A stretch of 5,247 bases of DNA, from NCBI GenBank assembly GCA_017993865.1, contig JAGOLU010000067.1:1-5247 (forward strand), given 5' to 3'. Numbering within the stretch: position 1 is the first letter of the stretch; each line of letters begins with the position of its first letter. A program made the translations under genes and the position numbers. Below the pieces are notes generated by a model. It searched no databases, was not told where the DNA came from, and saw only the letters and a program-made list of their open reading frames with translations. Below are positions 1 to 3,625 of the stretch, one piece after another. Source of the stretch: Candidatus Woesebacteria bacterium (lineage in GTDB: Bacteria > Patescibacteriota > Microgenomatia > UBA1406 > GWC2-37-13).

Positions 1-321
1 AAGTTCTTGCTTATTTTAGCCCCCTATGCACCGTATCTAACCGAAGAGTTGTGGTCTTTACTTGGTCACTCAGAATCGATCCATATCGCGACCTGGCCTG
101 CGTTCGATCCAAGCCTTCTGGTGGCCGATACACTCGAAATCCCTGTGCAAGTAAATGGTAAGGTTCGCGGGACAATAGTATTGGCACAACAAGATATCGA
201 TAATGAGACAGAGGTTCAAAAAATAGCAAAAGAGGCGCCTTCTGTTATGAAACATCTAACGGGAAATATCGTTAAGGTTGTCTACGTCCGCGGTAAGATA
301 CTCAACTTTATTTGTAAGTAA
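1..321 (+). CDS. leuS: Leucyl-tRNA synthetase, C-terminal fragment (gene runs off the left edge)
   Basis: The gene enters from the left edge and ends at TAA 319-321, so 106 C-terminal residues are visible. LeuS is the cytoplasmic class I synthetase that charges tRNA-Leu. The fragment starts in the helical anticodon-binding domain (LAPYAPYLTEELW, a hallmark of LeuS/IleS/ValS-type enzymes). After a WPAFDPSLL stretch it enters the small C-terminal domain, with the typical segment IPVQVNGKVRG and a final strand VVYVRGKILNFI. The VNGKVR motif following EELW is characteristic of bacterial LeuS, so the assignment is firm although the catalytic HIGH and KMSKS motifs lie outside the window. The extreme C-terminus (NFICK) looks ordinary and no truncation is evident. 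The next promoter begins only about 10 bases after the stop and no clear terminator separates them. Confidence 0.93.
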   Translation, partial: KFLLILAPYAPYLTEELWSLLGHSESIHIATWPAFDPSLLVADTLEIPVQVNGKVRGTIVLAQQDIDNETEVQKIAKEAPSVMKHLTGNIVKVVYVRGKILNFICK

Positions 322-332
322 GCCGTTTAGGA

Positions 333-341
333 TGATATAAT
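333..341 (+). promoter_or_regulatory. Extended -10 promoter for the tRNA-Lys/GIY-YIG locus
   Basis: TGATATAAT is a perfect TATAAT (336-341) with the TGn extension at 333-335. A weak -35 candidate, TTGTAA, lies at 312-317 inside the end of leuS with an 18-bp spacer. Transcription should start near 348, about 12 nt before the tRNA-like fragment at 360. This spacing suits a promoter that originally served a tRNA gene at 360, but the intact tRNA now begins 349 bp further on. Confidence 0.7.
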
Positions 342-358
342 CTCCCCCTAGAAAGTAA

Positions 359-372
359 CGGGCCCATAGCTC
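359..372 (+). repeat. 14-bp direct repeat, upstream copy (tRNA-Lys 5' end)
   Basis: CGGGCCCATAGCTC is identical to 708-721. It covers the acceptor 5' strand, the U8-A9 linker and the 5' strand of the D-stem of the tRNA-Lys gene, plus one base upstream. The two copies are 349 bp apart and bracket the GIY-YIG gene. The flanking bases upstream of the two copies do not match. Confidence 0.85.
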
Positions 373-401
373 CGCCGTCTATGGTAAATTCAGACAGGCG
401 G
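372..401 (+). other. Bulged hairpin 1 inside the broken tRNA copy
   Basis: CCGCC GTCT (372-380) pairs with AGAC and GGCGG (392-395, 397-401), giving 9 bp with a single bulged A at 396 and an 11-nt loop (381-391). If the flanking D-stem forms, C372 pairs outward and 8 bp remain. The stem is GC-rich, unlike the AT-rich nuclease gene beside it. Confidence 0.6.
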
Positions 402-408
402 GCGCGCA

Positions 409-418
409 ACGGTACCGT
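409..418 (+). other. 10-bp perfect palindrome overlapping the D-loop block
   Basis: ACGGTACCGT is its own reverse complement. Its left half is the D-loop block AACGGTA of the tRNA copy, and its right half begins the second inserted segment. It lies exactly between the two bulged hairpins, so it could be a symmetric protein-binding site in DNA or an intermolecular pairing site in RNA. Confidence 0.5.
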
Positions 419-419
419 G

Positions 420-451
420 CCAGCCACGCTAGCGAATGCTTAGCGGGCTGG
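420..451 (+). other. Bulged hairpin 2 inside the broken tRNA copy
   Basis: CCAGCC (420-425) pairs with GGCTGG (446-451). After a bulged A426, CGCTA (427-431) pairs with TAGCG (441-445), giving 11 bp with one bulged base and a 9-nt loop. The hairpin ends exactly at the base before the D-stem 3' strand GAGC (452-455). It has no T-tract, so it is not an intrinsic terminator. Confidence 0.65.
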
Positions 452-469
452 GAGCAGTTCCCTTTGGTT

Positions 470-491
470 CATATGTTTTATTACACATATG
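470..491 (+). promoter_or_regulatory. Hairpin over the GIY-YIG start codon
   Basis: CATATGT (470-476) pairs with ACATATG (485-491) around an 8-nt loop, placing ATG 473-475 inside a 7-bp AU-rich stem. It could dampen translation initiation. The short stem and AT-rich composition make chance formation possible. Confidence 0.35.
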
Positions 492-718
492 TATTGAGAA
501 GTGAGCGAGATGGAAGGCTGTATATAGGTTGCACAAGTAATCTAAAAGTAAGAGTCAGAGAGCACCAAGGAGGTTTAGTTCAAGCAACGAAACATAGATT
601 ACCAGTACAGCTTGTATACTATGAAGCCTGCAAGAGTAAAAGCAGTGCATATGCAAGAGAACAATATTTTAAGACAGGGTTTGGCAGGAGATATTTGAGA
701 GATAGATCGGGCCCATAG
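473..718 (+). CDS. Small GIY-YIG nuclease (stand-alone domain)
   Basis: This encodes an 81-residue stand-alone GIY-YIG endonuclease domain of the short UvrC-N-terminal/YhbQ-like type. Such domains cut DNA using a Tyr/Arg/Glu active site and one metal ion. The visible motifs are YYTYVL (residues 3-8, the GIY strand), LYIGCT (16-21, the YIG strand), R27 with H31 in the catalytic helix (NLKVRVREH), E51 in YYEA, and AREQYFKTGFGRRYL (61-75), typical of the family C-terminus. ATG 473 is chosen because family members begin a few residues before the GIY strand. An in-frame TTG at 464 lies 9 nt after GGGAG (450-454) and is the alternative. The stop TAG (716-718) is supplied by the downstream tRNA-Lys gene, overlapping it by 10 nt and giving the tail RSGP. 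The start codon lies in a 7-bp hairpin (470-491). A homing or selfish role at the tRNA is inferred from the context. Confidence 0.88.
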   Translation: MFYYTYVLRSERDGRLYIGCTSNLKVRVREHQGGLVQATKHRLPVQLVYYEACKSKSSAYAREQYFKTGFGRRYLRDRSGP

Positions 719-721
719 CTC
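708..721 (+). repeat. 14-bp direct repeat, downstream copy (start of intact tRNA-Lys)
   Basis: This is identical to 359-372 (CGGGCCCATAGCTC). It forms the first 13 bases of the intact tRNA-Lys and contains the GIY-YIG stop codon. Together the two copies define a 349-bp unit, as expected if an element entered a tRNA gene and restored its 5' end. Confidence 0.85.
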
Positions 722-780
722 AACGGTAGAGCAGTTCCCTTTTAAGGAATTGGTTCAGAGTTCGAATCTCTGTGGGCTCA
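709..780 (+). tRNA. tRNA-Lys (anticodon UUU)
   Basis: A full cloverleaf can be drawn by hand. The acceptor is GGGCCCA (709-715) with TGGGCTC (773-779), including one G-T pair, then discriminator A780. The D-stem is GCTC/GAGC (718-721, 729-732) with a short 7-nt loop AACGGTA. The anticodon stem is GTTCC/GGAAT (734-738, 746-750) with loop CTTTTAA and anticodon TTT at 741-743, which reads lysine codons AAA and AAG. The variable loop is TGGTT. The T-stem is CAGAG/CTCTG (756-760, 768-772) with loop TTCGAAT. The 3' CCA is not encoded (the next bases are CTT) and must be added by nucleotidyltransferase. No promoter is obvious just upstream. Expression probably depends on the promoter at 333-341, through the nuclease gene, with RNase P cutting between 708 and 709. 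Confidence 0.95.
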
Positions 781-795
781 CTTTGATTTTCCTAC

Positions 796-814
796 GAACT
801 GAGGTTCTTCTTTT
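796..814 (+). terminator. Weak possible terminator after tRNA-Lys
   Basis: GAAC (796-799) pairs with GTTC (804-807) across a 4-nt loop and is followed by TTCTTTT. The stem has only 4 bp, so this is a poor intrinsic terminator. It is listed because it lies between the tRNA end and the next promoter. Confidence 0.25.
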
Positions 815-817
815 GGG

Positions 818-823
818 TATAAT
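818..823 (+). promoter_or_regulatory. -10 box for the cyclase/amidotransferase operon
   Basis: This is a perfect TATAAT preceded by GGG (no TGn extension), with no convincing -35 box at 15-19 bp. Transcription would begin near 830, only about 4 nt before the ATG at 834, which predicts a nearly leaderless mRNA. Confidence 0.6.
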
Positions 824-833
824 ACGGACAAAT

Positions 834-1451
834 ATGAAAATTATTGACCTCACGCACACATTCACCAACTCCATGCCGGTCTTCCCTGGTGACAACTTAC
901 CAGTACTTCAAGAACACATAGATACCGATAACGATATTGTCCATTATTCCTTAGAGTCAGGAATGCATATCGGTACTCATATGGATGCTCCACTGCATAT
1001 GATCCCTGGGGGTAAAAAACTGTCAGAGATAAGCGCTGAGAAGTTTATTGCGCACGGACACCTAGTAGATGCGCGAGGCAAGAAAGAAGTAGGAGCTGAG
1101 CTTTTGGACGGTAAAGAGATACACGAAGGAGATTGTGTTATTGTCTACACAGGATTTGACGAAAAATTTAGAGAGCCTGCATATTATGAAAGTTACCCAG
1201 ACTTAACAGCAGAATTCGCCCACAGATTGGTTGAATTAAAGATAAAATTCGTGGGGATGGATACCCCAAGTCCTGACAAAGCACCATACAATGTACATAG
1301 GATTCTCCTGAGCAAAGAAATCCTCATTATTGAAGGGCTGAATAACCTCTCCCAACTTATGGGGATTGCTCAGTTTGAAGTTTTTGCTCTCCCTGCCAAG
1401 TTCGAAGCAGAAGCTGCTCCTGTAAGAGTTATTGCTCGTATTCTTACCTAA
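834..1451 (+). CDS. Cyclase/arylformamidase-family metal hydrolase (KynB-like)
   Basis: The 205-residue protein belongs to the cyclase family that includes kynurenine formamidase KynB and isatin hydrolase, cytoplasmic metal hydrolases of amide or lactam bonds. It opens with IIDLTHTFTNSMPVFPGD, typical of the family start. The metal-binding block MHIGTHMDAPLHM supplies H45, H49, D51 and H55. Further on, H155 (NVHRILL) and E168 (IIEGLNNL) match the other conserved active-site positions, and GMDTPSPD (141-148) is also typical. The length is normal for the family, and the N-terminus fits ATG 834 rather than longer in-frame starts that would run into the tRNA. No ribosome binding site is visible. 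It is co-transcribed with the amidotransferase 1 nt downstream. The substrate cannot be told from sequence. No other tryptophan-degradation gene is in view, so kynurenine formamidase activity is not assumed. Confidence 0.9.
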   Translation: MKIIDLTHTFTNSMPVFPGDNLPVLQEHIDTDNDIVHYSLESGMHIGTHMDAPLHMIPGGKKLSEISAEKFIAHGHLVDARGKKEVGAELLDGKEIHEGDCVIVYTGFDEKFREPAYYESYPDLTAEFAHRLVELKIKFVGMDTPSPDKAPYNVHRILLSKEILIIEGLNNLSQLMGIAQFEVFALPAKFEAEAAPVRVIARILT

Positions 1452-1452
1452 A

Positions 1453-2163
1453 ATGAAAATTCACATCATTATGCACGAGAGTTTTGAGGCTCCCGGAGCT
1501 ATTGAACTGTGGGCAAAAGAGAAAAATCACGAAATAACGCATACCAGACTTTATGGGGGAGATAGATTTCCAGAGAATTCAGATAATATAGACTTTTTAG
1601 TGGTGATGGGTGGACCACAATCTCCCGCGACCACGGTAGAAGAATGCGCACATTTTGACGCTGCAAAGGAAGTTAAATTCATCAAAACTGCCATCGATGG
1701 CAATAAGATTCTGTTGGGCGTTTGTCTTGGAGCACAACTTATCGGGGAAGCGATGGATGCAAGGTTTGACCACAGTCCGAACAGAGAAATTGGGGTGTTT
1801 GAGCTTACTTTGACAGATGATGGTAAGAATGACCCATTCTTCAAAACGTTACCAGAGAAATTCGACGTAGGCCATTGGCATGGGGATATGCCTGGCCTGA
1901 CCCCAGAGTCTAAAATATTAGCATATAGCGCAGGCTGCCCCAGACAAATAGTTAGATATTCCCCGAAAGTCTACTGTTTTCAATGTCATTTTGAATTTAC
2001 TCCAGAGACAATCGAACAGATGATCGTCAATTCGACTCATGAACTGGAAGCATACAAAAATATGCCCTATATTGAGTCTACGGAAAAACTTAAGACCTAC
2101 GATTTTAAGGAGATCAACGAAAGACTATTCAAATTCCTAGACTACATAGTTACCGTTATTTGA
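1453..2163 (+). CDS. Class I glutamine amidotransferase-like protein (stand-alone GATase1 domain)
   Basis: The 236-residue protein is a single GATase1 domain of the GMP-synthase-amidotransferase-like (YfeJ/COG0518) type. Family members release ammonia from glutamine, or act as related Cys hydrolases. The motifs are VVMGGPQSP (50-58, oxyanion region), the nucleophile elbow GVCLGAQL with C91, and the catalytic pair H179 and E181 in FQCHFEFTPE, so the triad is complete. HWHGDMP (141-147) and GCPRQIVRY (161-169) are typical of this subgroup. No synthetase domain is fused, so a partner or an independent function must be assumed. ATG 1453 follows the upstream stop by one base, indicating translational coupling. 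The in-frame upstream ATG at 1432 lies inside the cyclase gene and would add seven atypical residues. The tail after about residue 195 is helical and charged. The shared operon suggests both enzymes act on one pathway, which is not identifiable here. Confidence 0.9.
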   Translation: MKIHIIMHESFEAPGAIELWAKEKNHEITHTRLYGGDRFPENSDNIDFLVVMGGPQSPATTVEECAHFDAAKEVKFIKTAIDGNKILLGVCLGAQLIGEAMDARFDHSPNREIGVFELTLTDDGKNDPFFKTLPEKFDVGHWHGDMPGLTPESKILAYSAGCPRQIVRYSPKVYCFQCHFEFTPETIEQMIVNSTHELEAYKNMPYIESTEKLKTYDFKEINERLFKFLDYIVTVI

Positions 2164-2175
2164 GGGTAGATTATT

Positions 2176-2181
2176 TATAAT
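2176..2181 (+). promoter_or_regulatory. Orphan TATAAT in the 2164-2298 gap
   Basis: TATAAT lies 13 nt after the amidotransferase stop. It has no TGn extension and no good -35 box, and the next gene starts 117 nt downstream. It could drive the next gene with a long leader or a small RNA, or be chance in AT-rich DNA. Confidence 0.25.
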
Positions 2182-2221
2182 AGTGGTTGCAGCAGATAAT
2201 TCTCTGAATAGTTGTCGATAT

Positions 2222-2260
2222 TGACCCAACAATAGTTCGAAAGTGGCGATATTGGGCTCA
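2222..2260 (+). other. Imperfect inverted repeat in the 2164-2298 gap
   Basis: TGACCCAA (2222-2229) can pair with TTGGG and TCA (2252-2256, 2258-2260), leaving C2257 bulged and a 22-nt loop. The octamer CGATATTG also occurs twice nearby (2216-2223 and 2247-2254). There is no T-tract, so it is not a clear terminator for the operon. The role is unknown. Confidence 0.3.
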
Positions 2261-2265
2261 CAAAA

Positions 2266-2274
2266 TGGTATAGT
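2266..2274 (+). promoter_or_regulatory. Extended -10 promoter for the 2299 membrane protein gene
   Basis: TGGTATAGT is TATAGT (2269-2274) with the TGn extension. The predicted start near 2281 gives an 18-nt leader to ATG 2299. That leader (CTCAATTCTCCCT before the ATG) has no Shine-Dalgarno sequence. Confidence 0.5.
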
Positions 2275-2298
2275 AATAGCTGCAGCTCAATTCTCCCT

Positions 2299-3066
2299 AT
2301 GAAAAAACTATCCATACCTTTGCTTGCAGCAATCTTCAATCTCTTTTTTGAATACTCCCTCAGGGGAGTGAATAGCTTTGTGGCAAACCCATTTCGTAGT
2401 GTGTTTCTCTTCTTGGTCTATTTTCTGTGGTTCGTGCTCGTGGAAGATCTCATTCGGAAATATAAGCCGAATGATTGGAAGGCCATGCTCATACCATATT
2501 TTGGCATCGGGACAATATATTCACTCTTCTTCATTCCCATAAAAGCATATTTCACTCCGCCGTTTGTATTGGGGGTAAATGTAGGGTTATTTGTCTGGTG
2601 CACCTTGTTTTGGTGGACTCTCCTCCAAACCACCATGACACTTTATTTTGCCAATAGATTGGCGCCGCGGAACAGTTTTGAGCCTCTGTTATCGAAAAAA
2701 AGCAGACTCATCGTGCTTGGTCTATGGTTGTTTGTCGGCTTACTCTTTCGCTTGAAGATTTCATATCCTCCGATGAGCGCAATGACGTATCTTACTGTGT
2801 TTGTTGTTGCTGGAGTCGCCGCGTACCTCTTCTTTAAAACCAAATCAACACAAAGCACACCATCTCCGAGCCGATTTATGGATGTGCTTACGGGGAGTAC
2901 TGTGGTGTTTTTCCTCATTGCTGCGTTCGTCTTCTCAAAATCTGGGATGACCGACTATCACCCGATCAATGTAGATGCGCTCGGCCCCGTAGTAGTGTGG
3001 ACCACAGTTTCGGGTGCCATCATGTTGGCTTACCGCCTCATCCGCAAAAAGCCCTTTCTCGTGTAA
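2299..3066 (+). CDS. Polytopic membrane protein of unknown function
   Basis: This is a 255-residue hydrophobic protein that I do not recognise. Hydrophobic segments, roughly 6-19, 33-49, 62-80, 88-115 (long, Trp-rich), 136-151, 161-179, 198-213 and 228-246, suggest seven or eight membrane helices. Positive clusters sit at RKYKPNDWK (53-61), KKSR (133-136) and the C-terminal RLIRKKP (246-252), giving a likely cytoplasmic C-terminus. A low-complexity Ser/Thr/Pro loop (TKSTQSTPSPS, 181-191) separates the last two helices from the rest. The lone acidic pair in helix 2 (VEDL, 48-51) is unusual for a lipid-facing segment and may be functional. No transporter, enzyme or lipobox motif is visible. ATG 2299 starts the hydrophobic N-terminus naturally (MKKLSIPLLAA). 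The next membrane gene starts 35 nt downstream with its own promoter candidate. Confidence 0.75.
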   Translation: MKKLSIPLLAAIFNLFFEYSLRGVNSFVANPFRSVFLFLVYFLWFVLVEDLIRKYKPNDWKAMLIPYFGIGTIYSLFFIPIKAYFTPPFVLGVNVGLFVWCTLFWWTLLQTTMTLYFANRLAPRNSFEPLLSKKSRLIVLGLWLFVGLLFRLKISYPPMSAMTYLTVFVVAGVAAYLFFKTKSTQSTPSPSRFMDVLTGSTVVFFLIAAFVFSKSGMTDYHPINVDALGPVVVWTTVSGAIMLAYRLIRKKPFLV

Positions 3067-3092
3067 TTATTATCTAGAACCCCCATCTCTCA

Positions 3093-3101
3093 TGATATAT
3101 T
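3093..3101 (+). promoter_or_regulatory. Extended -10 promoter for the small three-helix protein gene
   Basis: TGATATATT is TATATT (3096-3101) with the TGn extension, directly abutting ATG 3102. A transcript starting near 3108 would exclude that ATG but include the in-frame ATG 3114, so this box bears on the choice of start codon. Confidence 0.45.
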
Positions 3102-3506
3102 ATGAGTATACACATGGTTCGTAACACAGAACACAAACTACGTAAGTTCCTCCGCAAACATATCATTCTGAACGTAAGAGAGCAGAAGGGGATTCTGACA
3201 GAATTGGAGTGGTTCTTTAAGAGATCATATGCAGCCTTTATTTTTATCTGTATAGGGAATGGCGTCTTGCTCTGGATACGACCCAACAATCCTACCATCT
3301 TTTTCAACATAATTGGTCTCATTGCCCTCATACTCTTTCTGAGTTCCTGGCTCCGTGCGGAGCGTCGTGGCGATCATCTATTTGTTTTTTCTCAATATTC
3401 TTCAACATACAAATGGGCGCTATATCGAGGAGTTTCTGTCGCGGTGTACTTTTCAGCCTTCTTGATTGTTCTGACTGCATTTCTTTTGCTTATTGCGGCT
3501 CGGTGA
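3102..3506 (+). CDS. Small three-helix membrane protein of unknown function
   Basis: The protein has 134 residues, or 130 if ATG 3114 is used. I do not recognise the family. The N-terminal 40 residues are basic and soluble (HKLRKFLRKH, then REQKGILTELEW). They are followed by membrane helices near 43-59, 66-84 and 110-133, with a charged loop LRAERRGDH (84-92) between the last two. The C-terminus ends right after helix 3 (LLLIAAR). The start is ambiguous: ATG 3102 touches the predicted -10 box, so ATG 3114 would fit a near-leaderless mRNA better. The last 14 codons (3462 onward) lie in a 113-bp repeat whose second copy at 4595 encodes a similar C-terminus, evidence that this gene had a tandem paralogue. 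Nothing visible suggests an enzymatic role. Confidence 0.7.
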   Translation: MSIHMVRNTEHKLRKFLRKHIILNVREQKGILTELEWFFKRSYAAFIFICIGNGVLLWIRPNNPTIFFNIIGLIALILFLSSWLRAERRGDHLFVFSQYSSTYKWALYRGVSVAVYFSAFLIVLTAFLLLIAAR

Positions 3507-3574
3507 ACGATTCCGAAACGGATGTATCTGAGCCAAACTTTGCGGATTCACTCGCTACTCATCTGCTATGCTTT
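3462..3574 (+). repeat. 113-bp direct repeat, left copy (gene tail, intergenic, promoter)
   Basis: This aligns without gaps to 4595-4707 at offset 1133, with 86 of 113 bases identical by hand count. It spans codons 121-134 and the stop of the small membrane gene, about 35 bp of diverged spacer, and a highly conserved end (32 of 34 identical over 3541-3574). The two copies flank the minus-strand gene. Confidence 0.8.
3564..3572 (+). promoter_or_regulatory. Duplicated promoter copy facing the reverse gene
   Basis: TGCTATGCT is the counterpart of TGCTATACT before the M16 gene, with one change (TATGCT for TATACT), which probably weakens it. No convincing sense gene follows. If active, it would give RNA antisense to the 3' end of the minus-strand gene. 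Confidence 0.35.
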
Positions 3575-3625
3575 CCCCCTGTGGAATACCACACCGTAAC
3601 AGACATGGTTTACGTAGGTTAGACA

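Larger units (their letters stand above)
360..470 (+). pseudogene. Broken, interrupted tRNA-Lys 5'-half copy
   Basis: Four blocks match the intact tRNA-Lys in order. GGGCCCATAGCTC (360-372) equals 709-721, AACGGTA (408-414) equals the D-loop 722-728, GAGCAGTTCCCTTT (452-465) equals 729-742, and GGTTC (466-470) equals 752-756. Between blocks 1 and 2 there are 35 extra bases, and between blocks 2 and 3 there are 37. Nine bases, TAAGGAATT (including the last base of the anticodon), are missing between blocks 3 and 4. The T-arm and acceptor 3' strand are absent. It cannot fold into a tRNA by itself and is best read as a displaced copy left by an insertion or duplication. It directly precedes the start codon of the GIY-YIG gene. 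A structured leader RNA that mimics tRNA is an alternative to plain decay. Confidence 0.75.

Noticed and set aside
420..451. Intrinsic terminator upstream of the GIY-YIG gene
   Set aside because: The hairpin is strong but is followed by GAGCAGTTCCCTTT rather than a T-tract, and those bases are explained by identity to the tRNA.
360..780. Group I intron in tRNA-Lys with a GIY-YIG ORF
   Set aside because: Strings such as GGTAAATTCAG and GTGCCAGCC loosely recall group I core segments. However, no complementary P4 strand, P7 or guanosine-site consensus was found, the downstream tRNA is already complete, and the blocks do not split at the anticodon loop as tRNA introns do.
1551..1844. Minus-strand ORF of 97 codons
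   Set aside because: It lies entirely within the amidotransferase gene, whose catalytic motifs are intact. It has no promoter and no recognisable protein features.
3580..3593. Terminator for the minus-strand gene (TGTGG/CCACA, 5 bp)
   Set aside because: The stem is short and no T-tract follows on the minus strand, where the next bases are G-rich.
3413..3622. Plus-strand ORF overlapping the end of the small membrane gene
   Set aside because: It is out of frame with the 3102 gene, whose C-terminal codons are preserved in the duplicate copy. The protein has no recognisable features.
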